NCBI RefSeq assembly: GCF_019457915.1
Contig: NZ_JAHZSS010000023.1
Location: 1-64,000 of the forward strand
Length of the DNA stretch: 64,000 nucleotides
From: Neiella holothuriorum
GTDB lineage: Bacteria; Pseudomonadota; Gammaproteobacteria; Enterobacterales; Neiellaceae
Reading direction: 5' to 3'
Below, one piece after another: positions 26,114 to 35,429 of the stretch (the first letter of the stretch is position 1; every line of letters begins with the position of its first letter). A program made the translations under genes and the position numbers. The notes beneath the pieces were generated by a model that was not told the origin of the DNA, did not search any database, and saw nothing but the letters and a program-made list of their open reading frames with translations.

Positions 26114-26416
26114 TTTGCTGCTTGCACGGTGCTGGAATTTGCCAGCACCTTGATTGAACAATCGTCATAAGCAGTAAGGTGACCAACCTACTTTGGCCCT
26201 TCTTGCTGTCAGCCAAATAACCATGCCACCTGCGTCGCCCACCAAACCGGTATCAGCTCAAATAAAAAGCACGACTGCCCTCAAACCGCCTTCATAGGCG
26301 TAAAACTTTAAACGCCCCGTTCTCTACATTTGAATGGCAATAAGCTCGCAATATGAATCAATTAGCTTAAGCTTGCTAAGGTATATCAAATCTTCTTCAA
26401 CCAAAGGAATTGCATT
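26114..26416. other. 303-bp gap with a terminator-like hairpin
   Basis: A perfect 8-bp stem GGTGCTGG/CCAGCACC at 26128-26149 with a 6-nt loop is followed by a poor T tract (TTGATTG); it is a plausible terminator for the upstream acetyltransferase. The remaining sequence shows no ORF, tRNA or repeat that I can support. AAAGGAATT just before 26417 is the ribosome site of the next gene. Confidence 0.5.
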
Positions 26417-26797
26417 ATGGGATTTTTGAGTGGCTTGATGGGTAACGCATCAGAAGTCGATACCGAAAAACTTCAGGCAGAATTTGAGAGTATTCTGTTT
26501 GACGGCGAAACCATCACCCAGGCGTATCAAGTGATCAGAGATATGTTTGTGTTTACCGAATATCGCTTGATTATTGTCGATCGTCAGGGCGTAACCGGCA
26601 AGAAAGTTGAATACCACACCATCCCCTTCAAATCGATCAGTCAATTTGCAGTGGAAACGGCAGGAACGTTTGATATGGACACTGAGCTGAAAATTTGGGT
26701 CTCAAGTGCCAAAGAGCCGCTGGTCAAACAGTTTAAGAGTGGCACCAACATCGTCGCCATTCAGAAAGCCATTGCCCAAGGCATTTTTACCAAATAA
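26417..26797 (+). CDS. PH-domain protein (bacterial PH, YvbH/bPH_1 type)
   Basis: This 126-residue cytoplasmic protein fits the bacterial pleckstrin-homology family (PF08000). It has a short glycine-rich start, a beta-rich core (FVFTEYRLIIVDRQGVTGKKVEYHTIPF in parts), a central ISQFAVETAGTFDMDTELKIWV and a C-terminal amphipathic helix (NIVAIQKAIAQGIF). The function of these proteins is mostly unknown; some act in stress or membrane contexts. Convergent with the next gene, six bases between stops. Confidence 0.82.
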   Translation: MGFLSGLMGNASEVDTEKLQAEFESILFDGETITQAYQVIRDMFVFTEYRLIIVDRQGVTGKKVEYHTIPFKSISQFAVETAGTFDMDTELKIWVSSAKEPLVKQFKSGTNIVAIQKAIAQGIFTK

Positions 26798-26803
26798 CCG
26801 AAT

Positions 26804-27547
26804 TCAGTCGTGGCGGCACAACTCAACATGGTCATTAAATTGCTCTAGGAATCCTGGGTTATGCGCCACAAAGTCATGGGTGAAGTAAACCCCAAGTGGT
26901 TTATTAACAAGGGGATAGCTCTTGACCTTTTGGCCGACGCCACGACGCACTAACAATTCAGTCATGACTTTGTCATTGGCAACCACGGCATCGACTCGTT
27001 TTGCCAACAATACTTTTAGCAATTTTCCCGTGTCCGGCGGGTTTGACGCCACCATATAATTGTTTGAGCGCAACCACGTAAGCATGTTTGAACCGTCAAA
27101 CCCACCCACTTTCGCTACGCGTTTAAAATCAGCCGAGTCGGGAATCAGAGGGCTATCGGCCATTAAGTACCAATCCCATCGCTGCTCAGCAATGATTGCC
27201 GACATATGAGCAAATTCATCGCGCTCCGCTTTATGCGATGCCGCAAAAAAACCATCAACCGCGTTAAACTTTGCCAACTGTTGCGCTCGTGCCCAAGGCA
27301 CCACATCAAGCTTTAATTGCCAACCAATATCAGCCAGCACGCAACGCACTGTTTCAACCGCAATGCCACGAAATTGGCTCATGTCGGTTTTGTCCGCACC
27401 TGCAGAAAAACAACCATAAGGGCATAAATTGTGAGTAGCCAACACAAGTGTCCGTGGGTTGGCAGGCTCACCGTTTGCAAAGGTTTTACCCTGTACCAAA
27501 CCGATCACTAGCACCAGTAATTGCAAAAGCCGAGTCGGAAGATTCAA
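26804..27547 (-). CDS. Periplasmic solute-binding protein, family 3-like (orphan)
   Basis: With the TTG start at 27547 the protein has 247 residues and a clean Sec signal peptide (NLPTRLLQLLVLVIGLVQG, cut near TFA-NGEP). The mature part resembles amino-acid-type (SBP_bac_3) binding domains: FRGIAVETVRCVLADIGW, VDGFFAASHKAERDEF and AKRVDAVVANDKVMTELL. Four cysteines may form disulfides. No ABC permease or ATPase gene is nearby, so it may be an orphan receptor. The open frame extends upstream to 27670, but that part lacks a ribosome site and would bury the signal peptide. Confidence 0.78.
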   Translation of the reverse strand: MNLPTRLLQLLVLVIGLVQGKTFANGEPANPRTLVLATHNLCPYGCFSAGADKTDMSQFRGIAVETVRCVLADIGWQLKLDVVPWARAQQLAKFNAVDGFFAASHKAERDEFAHMSAIIAEQRWDWYLMADSPLIPDSADFKRVAKVGGFDGSNMLTWLRSNNYMVASNPPDTGKLLKVLLAKRVDAVVANDKVMTELLVRRGVGQKVKSYPLVNKPLGVYFTHDFVAHNPGFLEQFNDHVELCRHD

Positions 27548-27693
27548 TCCATGGTCTCCAATTTGACGTTGCAGATTTAACCAAAGGCAACATGTCCGAA
27601 GCCTTGCAGGTGTTCTAACACTGCAAAGCGTAGCTTGTAAGCAACCAATTAATAGTAGTCGCGATAGCAAAATTACTCAGTGAATTAGCATGA

Positions 27694-29211
27694 TTACGCT
27701 TGATAACAACTCGGCTCACGCGGGCACGCTGTACCTCGTGAGCAAATTAAACGGGCTTCATTGAGGATGCCGCGCTCAATCCAGTTGATGTTTAAAATGC
27801 GTGCCACACTCATCAAGTCGTCCTGAATCTTGATGGGCATCTTGGCCGAGCCGCCGCCAGCCACACAAATTCGTCGTAAATCATCAGCCAACGTCAGACT
27901 ATCGCCACCTTGCGCATCAATGGCTGGGTTTAAATCAATGCCCGCGCACAGCACATGATTATTACCAGCAAGATCCTTCACTTTGACCGACTCGCAGCAA
28001 TAAATACGCGGTTCATTGGCGACGTTTAAAATGGATATTTGCGCCGAGGAGCCTTTGCCACTCTGATTAATCATGCGAAACACCGACCAATGCTGACATG
28101 GATCCGCTACTGCTCGCATATTGCCCCACGGCAATGGAATGCCATTGCCGCGATAAACGGCTTTTAACTTGCCTGGCGCATAAGCATCGAAATAGTGCCA
28201 ATGACTATAGGGTGACACCGCGGTCATACGGCGCATCGCGACTGATGCTGATACTTCGACCATTTTGTTGACGCCAACCTCGTAGCCGTGGCGATCGAGC
28301 AATTGCCGAAACGGCACTTTGGGGCAAAGCAACGCGCCGGCAAAAAAACTCGACTCGAAGTCGCGCCACGCATGGAGAATATCTTGTTGATCCATGGTTG
28401 AAGATTGCGATGCCGTATTACCGTGTTCATCAACCAACTCGGAATCGTGACCACCAACAGTCATAACGCTTTTTAAGCCGTCTTTGTTATGCAGCACACA
28501 GTGGCCAATATGCGCAGCTAAATCGTATTTTAATCGGGTCGGTACTTGCTTGAGAATGTCGTTCAAATGGAGCGTATTCGGTGGTTCAAAAAATGACGTA
28601 ATGACCGATTTACTGCGCATCCCCAACGCTGTTTGAACATCGTTAGGGGCGCGCTGAAACCACTTAACGGTTAGCCCTAGGTGTTGAACAATTGCTAGCA
28701 ATTCCTCAACACTCAACGGCATGCGCTTTTTACCCACCTCTTCAGCAGCGCGCTCTAAATCCGGAAAGTGGTTTTGATGATGCTCTTGGTGCGCACGAAT
28801 GAGCAAGTGAGCGAATTGACGCCCAGTGGTGCCCGTCTGTGAGAGCATTTCGGGAATCGCAATTTGAAGAATGTCGTTCGAGAACAAAAAACTCGGCTCG
28901 AGCGCCATGCCGCTGATCCCGCCACGTGAGCCTTTGTCTGGCGCAATGGCTTCTTGCTCTGGCACGTCATCTAAAAACCAATCGGGTTGTTTCTGAAAGA
29001 CCCCAGCAATGACTTCCAACATGGCCACACTGGGCACCCGCTTACCACGTTCAATCATCGACAGGTAAGACACTGAAGGCGCTGACTCGGGATCGATGCG
29101 CACACAGCGTGCTGACAAATCCTCCATGGTTAAATGGTTTCGTTTGCGAAGGTTTCTGATCTTGGTACCGAGAAAATGACTCTTTCTCATTAAGCTTTTT
29201 GTTGGCTTCAT
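27694..29211 (-). CDS. XRE-family regulator of malate synthase (HTH plus large effector domain)
   Basis: The 505-residue protein has an N-terminal HTH_3 domain (GTKIRNLRKRNHLTMEDLSARC, here in parts, with SVSYLSMIERGKRVPS as the recognition region, about residues 14-75). A long C-terminal region of about 420 residues follows, ending in a cysteine-containing tail (RLICSRGTACPREPSC). The architecture is like large XRE regulators of acetate/propionate metabolism, and I think it carries a DUF3612-type domain known from Vibrio relatives; that is from memory. It is divergent from glcB, 212 bp apart, over clustered TGTGAA sites, so control of glcB and itself is inferred. Confidence 0.8.
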   Translation of the reverse strand: MKPTKSLMRKSHFLGTKIRNLRKRNHLTMEDLSARCVRIDPESAPSVSYLSMIERGKRVPSVAMLEVIAGVFQKQPDWFLDDVPEQEAIAPDKGSRGGISGMALEPSFLFSNDILQIAIPEMLSQTGTTGRQFAHLLIRAHQEHHQNHFPDLERAAEEVGKKRMPLSVEELLAIVQHLGLTVKWFQRAPNDVQTALGMRSKSVITSFFEPPNTLHLNDILKQVPTRLKYDLAAHIGHCVLHNKDGLKSVMTVGGHDSELVDEHGNTASQSSTMDQQDILHAWRDFESSFFAGALLCPKVPFRQLLDRHGYEVGVNKMVEVSASVAMRRMTAVSPYSHWHYFDAYAPGKLKAVYRGNGIPLPWGNMRAVADPCQHWSVFRMINQSGKGSSAQISILNVANEPRIYCCESVKVKDLAGNNHVLCAGIDLNPAIDAQGGDSLTLADDLRRICVAGGGSAKMPIKIQDDLMSVARILNINWIERGILNEARLICSRGTACPREPSCYQA

Positions 29212-29220
29212 TTTGTAAAA

Positions 29221-29266
29221 TTCACACTGTGAAATTTTTATTGTGAAATTCTAGTTACGATTTCAC
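29221..29266. promoter_or_regulatory. Clustered TGTGAA operator half-sites between the XRE regulator and glcB
   Basis: TTCACA-C-TGTGAA (29221-29233) is a perfect palindrome. A second TGTGAAATT begins 14 bp after the first (29228 and 29242), and GTGAAAT (29243-29249) pairs with ATTTCAC (29260-29266) across 10 bp. The group lies just upstream of the regulator's start codon, so autoregulation is likely. Confidence 0.6.
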
Positions 29267-29423
29267 TAGACTACAAAATAACCGATGACGGCTAACTCAT
29301 AGAAATCACATTGATGAGAGCTGGCGCACAAAGCAAACACCATCATTGCTAAATGCACCCCGTTATCGCGAAACAATCAATACAACATTCTGCAACAACG
29401 TATTGCAGCACTGGAGAGAACCC

Positions 29424-31628
29424 ATGAAATCGGAAGATCAGGCTATGACAATGCCCGCCCAGCAAAACAGCCAGATACATCAAGGCTTTTATCGATTCAT
29501 TAACGAAGAAGTATTGCCGGCAACGGAACTAAACCCTGTCACGTTCTGGCAAGGTTTTGAGCAACTCGTGGATGATCTCAGCCCAGTGAATCAGTCACTC
29601 CTTGATACCCGCGAGCGGCTGCAGCAGCAAATTGATCACTACCACAACCAACATCAAGGTGAGCGTTTTGATACTGCCCATTATCAAAAGTTCTTGCAGG
29701 ACATTGGTTACCTGCGTGATCAAGGGGATGATTTCACCATCGAGACGTCCAACGTTGATGATGAAATTGCCACCATTGCCGGTCCGCAACTTGTGGTACC
29801 CATCGCCAATGAGCGCTTTGCGCTGAACGCAGCCAACGCGCGCTGGGGAAGCTTGTATGATGCGTTTTATGGCACCGACGTGATCCCTCGCGTTAATGGT
29901 CTGAAACCCGGTAAGCGCTTCAATGAAGCTCGCGGCAACGCGGTAATCAAGCAAGCAAAAGACTTTTTGGATCGGGTATTCCCGTTAGAGCAAGGCTCCC
30001 ACCATAACGTCAGCGCATACGTTGTGTACTACAAACATTTATTAGCCTGCTTCCCTGACGGCAGCCAAAGCGGTTTGCATACGCCTTGTCAGTTCGCTGG
30101 CTTAACGGGCCACAAAGAAGAGCCAACGGCGATATTGCTGCAGAACAACGGCTTGCACATTGAACTGACCATCAATCGTAAAGGCGCCATTGGCCAACAC
30201 GATTTAGCTGGCATCAATGATATTTTGATGGAATCTGCGGTAACCACCATTATGGATTTCGAAGACTCCGTGGCGACGGTTGATGCAGAAGATAAGATTC
30301 ACGCCTACCGCAACTGGCTCGGCCTCATTCGTGGTGATCTTCATGCTTCGTTTCAAAAAGGCGGTAGCACCCAACTAAGACAAATGCACAAAGACCGATT
30401 CTACACCGGTAAAAATGGTGAAGAGATCCGTTTGCATGGCCGCTCACTGTTATTGTGCCGCAATGTCGGTTTGTTGATGACCAACGAACTCGTAGCCAAC
30501 AAACATGGCCTACAGGCGCCAGAAGGGATTGTTGATGCAGTAGTGACTTGCCTCATTGCCATGCAAGACTTGCAAAAACAAGATAACGACAGTATTCGAA
30601 ACTCGCGCTCGGGCAGTATCTATATTGTTAAACCTAAGATGCACGGGCCCGATGAAGTCGCATTCAGCTGCAACTTGTTTGAGCGCGTTGAGCAGTTACT
30701 AGGCTTGCCGGAAAACACCATCAAAATTGGCATCATGGACGAAGAACGTCGTACAACGGTTAATTTAAAGGCCTGTATCCGTGAAGCCAAACAACGCTTG
30801 TGCTTTATCAATACTGGGTTTCTGGATCGAACCGGCGATGAAATTCATACCAGTATGCAAGCCGGCGCATTCCTACCGAAAGGTGCAATTAAAGAGCAAG
30901 TTTGGATAAAAGCCTACGAAAATTGGAATGTCGATATTGGTCTTGCTTGTGGCTTACCTGGCAAGGCACAAATCGGTAAAGGGATGTGGGCAATGCCCGA
31001 TGAAATGGCTCAGATGATGAAAACTAAAATCGATCATCCTCGCGCCGGCGCCAACACCGCATGGGTACCATCACCCACCGCAGCTACGTTACATGCCCTG
31101 CACTACCACGACGTTGACGTGTTCGACCTGCAGCAAAGCTTGCAACAACGCTCTAAGGCCAAATTAGCCGACATATTAACGATTCCACTGATGGCGGCAG
31201 ACCAAACGTTAAGCCACGAAGACGTCGAGCGTGAATTGGAAAACAACATTCAAGGCATTCTTGGCTACGTGGTTCGTTGGATTGATTTAGGCATTGGCTG
31301 TTCGAAAGTCCCCGACATTAACCACGTCGGCTTAATGGAAGATAGAGCAACCCTGCGGATCTCAAGTCAACACATCGCCAACTGGCTAGAACACGGGATC
31401 TGTAATGATGCGCAAGTTCAGAAGGTTATGTTACGAATGGCCGCGATTGTCGACGAGCAAAATGCAACGACAGAAAATTATCAACCCATGGCAACAGCCC
31501 CAGACAAGAGCATTGCCTTTCAAGCTGCGCGAGCATTGATTTTTGAAGGAAAACATCAGCCTAGTGGCTACACCGAACCACTACTCCATCACTACCGCTT
31601 GTTAGTGAAGCAACAAGCACGTCAGTAA
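29424..31628 (+). CDS. glcB: Malate synthase G
   Basis: This enzyme condenses glyoxylate with acetyl-CoA to malate in the glyoxylate bypass. The 734 residues fit isoform G (about 720) and not isoform A (about 530). Visible family segments: VTTIMDFEDSVATVDAEDK, the catalytic-Arg strand RSLLLCRNVGLLMTNE, the Mg-binding GIMDEERRTTVNLKAC, and the general-base region IPLMAADQTLSHEDVERELENN, here in parts. ATG 29424 is chosen because GGAGAG lies five bases before it; the frame runs 26 codons further upstream without support. No isocitrate lyase gene is in the window. Confidence 0.95.
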   Translation: MKSEDQAMTMPAQQNSQIHQGFYRFINEEVLPATELNPVTFWQGFEQLVDDLSPVNQSLLDTRERLQQQIDHYHNQHQGERFDTAHYQKFLQDIGYLRDQGDDFTIETSNVDDEIATIAGPQLVVPIANERFALNAANARWGSLYDAFYGTDVIPRVNGLKPGKRFNEARGNAVIKQAKDFLDRVFPLEQGSHHNVSAYVVYYKHLLACFPDGSQSGLHTPCQFAGLTGHKEEPTAILLQNNGLHIELTINRKGAIGQHDLAGINDILMESAVTTIMDFEDSVATVDAEDKIHAYRNWLGLIRGDLHASFQKGGSTQLRQMHKDRFYTGKNGEEIRLHGRSLLLCRNVGLLMTNELVANKHGLQAPEGIVDAVVTCLIAMQDLQKQDNDSIRNSRSGSIYIVKPKMHGPDEVAFSCNLFERVEQLLGLPENTIKIGIMDEERRTTVNLKACIREAKQRLCFINTGFLDRTGDEIHTSMQAGAFLPKGAIKEQVWIKAYENWNVDIGLACGLPGKAQIGKGMWAMPDEMAQMMKTKIDHPRAGANTAWVPSPTAATLHALHYHDVDVFDLQQSLQQRSKAKLADILTIPLMAADQTLSHEDVERELENNIQGILGYVVRWIDLGIGCSKVPDINHVGLMEDRATLRISSQHIANWLEHGICNDAQVQKVMLRMAAIVDEQNATTENYQPMATAPDKSIAFQAARALIFEGKHQPSGYTEPLLHHYRLLVKQQARQ

Positions 31629-31685
31629 CAGATTTAAGTTTAACGAGGTGACAAACAAGCCCGTTATGTCAACCCCGTTGCGTCA

Positions 31686-31716
31686 GGGCTCCAACGTTGT
31701 GTTGGAGCCCCTTTTT
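31686..31716 (+). terminator. Rho-independent terminator after glcB
   Basis: A perfect 10-bp stem GGGCTCCAAC/GTTGGAGCCC with a GTTGT loop is followed by CTTTTT. Confidence 0.95.
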
Positions 31717-31779
31717 ATGCGTTGTAACAAGCCAGCCCCGAATGCACAAATGCCATCGAGGTAAGACTCAGTCTAATCA

Positions 31780-32274
31780 TTACTTGTTAAGGGCTTGCAT
31801 GAATGCATCAATACCGGCTTGGCCAATTGCTGCATCTTGGTGACCTTGAACGCCACTGACACCTACAGAACCGACCAAGGTACCATCAACCACCACAGGC
31901 AGACCGCCTTGGAACGGCAGCATATCCGGCAACGTCATTAATGTTGATTCGCCACCAATAACACGGTCAGCAAATACTTTGGTATCGCGGTTATATAGTG
32001 CCGCGGTTTCAGCTTTTTTCATTGCCACATCAACACTTGAAGGGCTGGTACGATCCATCCGCTCCAAATAAGTCACACGGCCATTGGCATCGGCAACCAC
32101 AATAACAACATTCCAATTTTCAGCTTTAGCTTTAGCTGCAGAGGCACTAGCGATGACCTTAGCACCTTCGAGCGTGAGTACAGGAACGTTTGAGATGAGG
32201 GAGCCTGCAGAAGCAGCGAAACTGCAGCAGGTCACGGCCACAGATAATACAGAAGCTCTGATGCTTTTGTTCAT
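31780..32274 (-). CDS. Exported GlcG/HbpS-family heme-binding-type protein
   Basis: This 164-residue protein has a Sec signal peptide (cut after SFAASA) and then the GlcG/HbpS (DUF336) domain: LEGAKVIASASAAKAKAENW, VVIVVADANGRVTYLERMD, and the C-terminal glycine-rich end FQGGLPVVVDGTLVGSVGVSG. The Thr in the conserved heme-coordinating region of HbpS cannot be judged by eye. GlcG genes sit beside glcB in glc operons; this one is convergent with glcB and exported, so it is a paralogue rather than a classical GlcG. Confidence 0.87.
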   Translation of the reverse strand: MNKSIRASVLSVAVTCCSFAASAGSLISNVPVLTLEGAKVIASASAAKAKAENWNVVIVVADANGRVTYLERMDRTSPSSVDVAMKKAETAALYNRDTKVFADRVIGGESTLMTLPDMLPFQGGLPVVVDGTLVGSVGVSGVQGHQDAAIGQAGIDAFMQALNK

Positions 32275-32494
32275 TGAATACGCCTTAAATTCCAGTTAGT
32301 TTTGAGGATTCATTGTCAGCACAGTTGGACCGCAAATTTTTAGAAAAATTTCATCTGTGCATTGATTACATTAGCAAGTGAATAAAAAATCACTTTTTAT
32401 GCATTTTAATTGACATAATCAGTGGTGTTTTGGCTGGTTTTAAATAGAATAGCTGGCCTATCAAAAAGAAGTAATGATTTTTCAGGAGACAACG

Positions 32495-33613
32495 ATGGCG
32501 TTGAAGCAAGTAGGGTTCGTTGGTTGGCGCGGCATGGTAGGCTCTGTGCTGATGCAGCGTATGCGTGAAGAGAACGATTTTGCGACCATTGATCCGGTAT
32601 TTTTTACCACATCACAAGCAGGTCAGCCGGGTCCAGATGTCGGCAAACCCGTCGCCGCACTAAAAGATGCGCATGACATCGACACCTTAAAACAAATGGA
32701 CGCTATTGTTACCTGTCAAGGTGGCGATTACACCAGCGCTGTTTATAGCAAGCTCAGAGATGCGGGCTGGCAAGGCTACTGGATTGACGCAGCATCGTCA
32801 TTACGTATGGCAGATGACGCTATCATTGTTCTTGATCCTGTTAACCGCAAGGTGATTGATCAAGGGTTGACCGACGGCGTTAAAACGTTTGTTGGTGGCA
32901 ACTGCACAGTGTCCTTGTTATTGATCGCCTTAGGTGGCTTATTTGAACAAGATTTAGTGGAGTGGATCACCCCGCACACTTATCAAGCCGCATCCGGCGC
33001 TGGCGCTCGCAACATGCGAGAGCTGATTTCACAAATGGGTACGATCCGCGATTCCGTATCAGATTTGTTGGACGATCCAGCCTCTGCAATCCTGGAAATC
33101 GATCAACAAGTTGCACAAACCATTCGTTCTGAAGAGCTACCAACAGCACAATTTGGCGCACCATTAGCCGGTAGCCTGTTGCCTTGGATTGACTCTAAGC
33201 TCGACAGTGGTCAAAGCCGCGAAGAATGGAAAGCACAAGTTGAAGCCAACAAGATTTTGGGAACCGAACAAGCGCCTACCCCAATCGACGGCTTGTGTGT
33301 TCGTGTTGGTGCCATGCGTTGCCACAGCCAAGCATTGACCATGAAACTGAAAAAAGACATTTCAGTTGAACAAATCGAATCGATTCTCGCTGGTCATAAC
33401 GAATGGGTTAAAGTGATCCCGAACGACAAAGAAATCACCATGCAAGAACTAACACCAGCCAAAGTAACCGGAACGCTCAGTATTCCGGTTGGCCGTATTC
33501 GCAAGCTCACGATGGGCCCAGAATATGTTTCAGCCTTTACTGTTGGCGATCAATTGTTGTGGGGCGCAGCCGAGCCGCTACGCCGCATGCTAACAATTTT
33601 GAATGAAGGTTAA
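32495..33613 (+). CDS. asd: Aspartate-semialdehyde dehydrogenase
   Basis: Asd reduces aspartyl phosphate to aspartate semialdehyde for lysine, threonine, methionine and diaminopimelate. The 372 residues match the gammaproteobacterial type: NADP loop [17 protein letters not shown] at the N-terminus, catalytic Cys in [17 protein letters not shown], and the substrate-site segment [23 protein letters not shown] 32495 has AGGAGA upstream; an earlier start adds seven residues and lacks a site. It is monocistronic with a strong terminator. Confidence 0.96.
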   Translation: MALKQVGFVGWRGMVGSVLMQRMREENDFATIDPVFFTTSQAGQPGPDVGKPVAALKDAHDIDTLKQMDAIVTCQGGDYTSAVYSKLRDAGWQGYWIDAASSLRMADDAIIVLDPVNRKVIDQGLTDGVKTFVGGNCTVSLLLIALGGLFEQDLVEWITPHTYQAASGAGARNMRELISQMGTIRDSVSDLLDDPASAILEIDQQVAQTIRSEELPTAQFGAPLAGSLLPWIDSKLDSGQSREEWKAQVEANKILGTEQAPTPIDGLCVRVGAMRCHSQALTMKLKKDISVEQIESILAGHNEWVKVIPNDKEITMQELTPAKVTGTLSIPVGRIRKLTMGPEYVSAFTVGDQLLWGAAEPLRRMLTILNEG

Positions 33614-33631
33614 TCGAACTTCATGACGATA

Positions 33632-33655
33632 AAAGGCGCCGATAGGCGCCTTTTT
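33632..33655 (+). terminator. Rho-independent terminator after asd
   Basis: The stem AAAGGCGCC/GGCGCCTTT with a GATA loop is followed by T residues; its near symmetry may also help terminate the convergent lyase gene. Confidence 0.93.
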
Positions 33656-33684
33656 CTTTTTAACGCTTAATGCGAAGCGGCCAG

Positions 33685-35118
33685 TTAGTTTACCCAACTC
33701 ACACCAACATCCGTCGTTGTTTTCGGCTGCAAATCTGCCAGTGACGCGGGTTCAAACTGTTCACAAATTTTAGCGAGTTGGGCCAGATCCCAGCGCGCCT
33801 CATCAAGTGTCTCTACAGTTTTCTTGCAATGGTGGTTAGCCACCAAATTAGCCATGAAGTTATGGCCTGCGGACGGATTTAAATCATTATCCAATACCAC
33901 GCCTGTTACTGCTTGGTCTTCACTAAGATTACTAATAGCAACGGCGTTAGCTTGATTGCCCTGCCAATAAATCTTCGAATTACGTGTTCCTGCAATTAGC
34001 GGCGCGGATGAATCTTGCTGGATAAACTGGTTGTTAATCAGCATCACGTTCTCCGGCAATAATTTACGCTCTTTACTACCAAGCCCCGCCTCCAAGGCTA
34101 CATATGCCCCAGCATTATCGACCAGCAAATTATTAGCCAATACAGCGCCGGTCACTTGTGGATACAAGGTTAATGTTTTACCCGGCTCTAGCACGGTGCC
34201 AGCGGTAAGCGAAAGCACCCCATCGGCTCGGCCAGCCAAGCTTTCAAACACATTGCCAAACACCAAATGATCGTTGCCAATCACTCTTACGCCACCCGTT
34301 CCTTTCACCTGATGGCCAATAAAGTGGTTATAACCAATACCAACCCGCATTCCCTGCCGGACCGTTAGCGTCCCAGCACTTTCCTTAAAGGTATTAAAGC
34401 GGTAAATGTTGTCTTTGGTTTTATTAGAAATGATTTCAATTTCGCCGTTACATTGTTCAAACAGGTTATGTTCAACAATGGTATTAGCGCTTAAGTGGGC
34501 GCTTTTACCGGTTCCAATACGGATCGTCTCAAAACCGTTGGCATTCCCCGCGGGGCGCTTGCCAAAATAATTGTGACTAATCGTATGGTGGCCATCACCG
34601 GCTTTTTTTAATCCAACAACGAGGGTAACGCCCGAATGACTCTGCCCTTCAAAATGATTATTAGTAATGGTGTGATGGCTGCCATACACACTGAGCCATT
34701 GATAGCGCGTGTTGATTGACTTGGGGTTGTAATTAACGATAGCGGTGTCACGCAAACTATTGTGTTGACCAGAAATTCTAATCACGTGACCTTTATTAAG
34801 ACTGCCATCGTAAAAAAGCAAACCACTCACATTGATATGATGACCTTCTACATAAAGAAAGCTCTGGCCAGTTAACGCAACTTTACCGGCGGTTTCGGCA
34901 CGAACAGTAATCGGTTTGTCTGCTGTTCCTGAAGCCTTCAGCCTGATCTGTTGATGTTTCCACTTACCATTTCTCAACACCAACTCATCACCCGGCGCTA
35001 ATTTCTTCATCGCCTGTTTAATTTGTTTAGCCGACGACACCTCAAACACCGCGGCTTGCCCCGTAACTACCGTAAAGCTCAAGACAAAAGCCGTTAGAAC
35101 GCGTTGTACATGGTTCAT
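33685..35118 (-). CDS. Secreted polysaccharide lyase family 6 (alginate lyase/chondroitinase B type)
   Basis: This 477-residue protein starts with a Sec signal peptide (cut near GQA-AVFE) and folds as a right-handed beta-helix, as the repeated N-x-F and HNxF turns show. Catalytic residues match chondroitinase B: Lys233 and Arg254 are 21 apart like Lys250 and Arg271. The Ca-binding Glu226 and Glu228 in CNGEIEIISNK keep the same spacing. PL6 enzymes cut alginate (mostly) or dermatan sulfate; alginate is the likelier substrate in a marine cell. The usual LRHG motif reads VRQG here. No other alginate genes are seen nearby. Confidence 0.9.
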   Translation of the reverse strand: MNHVQRVLTAFVLSFTVVTGQAAVFEVSSAKQIKQAMKKLAPGDELVLRNGKWKHQQIRLKASGTADKPITVRAETAGKVALTGQSFLYVEGHHINVSGLLFYDGSLNKGHVIRISGQHNSLRDTAIVNYNPKSINTRYQWLSVYGSHHTITNNHFEGQSHSGVTLVVGLKKAGDGHHTISHNYFGKRPAGNANGFETIRIGTGKSAHLSANTIVEHNLFEQCNGEIEIISNKTKDNIYRFNTFKESAGTLTVRQGMRVGIGYNHFIGHQVKGTGGVRVIGNDHLVFGNVFESLAGRADGVLSLTAGTVLEPGKTLTLYPQVTGAVLANNLLVDNAGAYVALEAGLGSKERKLLPENVMLINNQFIQQDSSAPLIAGTRNSKIYWQGNQANAVAISNLSEDQAVTGVVLDNDLNPSAGHNFMANLVANHHCKKTVETLDEARWDLAQLAKICEQFEPASLADLQPKTTTDVGVSWVN

Positions 35119-35429
35119 AAGTTACTCATTGCAGGTATTGAAATTGCTCGCTGATATTGAAAGCAGTAAGCGTCGGGAATATCGTTCATTCAAGCTATGG
35201 AACATTGCCCGTGATCGCTAGCTAAATAACCACACAGCGTTAGCTTGATCACGAACGCTTTACGTTGCTCATCGCACCATAAAAGGAGTCACCATTTTCT
35301 GCTGAGACACTGAAATTTCAGATAGTTATTGTAAAAATTGTTCATTTTTTAACTTTAGCTTTCTGCAACTGTGGATTAGGCTGGTAAGTGAAATTCACCG
35401 TCAATTGTGTCAACGACAAGGATTCAACG
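35119..35429. promoter_or_regulatory. Divergent region between the PL6 lyase and the S9 peptidase
   Basis: No ORF is credible here. There is a perfect 12-bp palindrome CTGAAATTTCAG (35310-35321) and an imperfect inverted repeat GTGATCGCTAGC...GTTAGCTTGATCAC (about 35211-35254). Either could be an operator; I cannot assign a regulator. The AT-rich stretch 35322-35365 is a likely promoter zone for the peptidase. Confidence 0.4.

Noticed and set aside
26128-26149. Start of a small RNA gene
   Set aside because: The hairpin is better explained as a weak terminator of the upstream acetyltransferase; no promoter was found.
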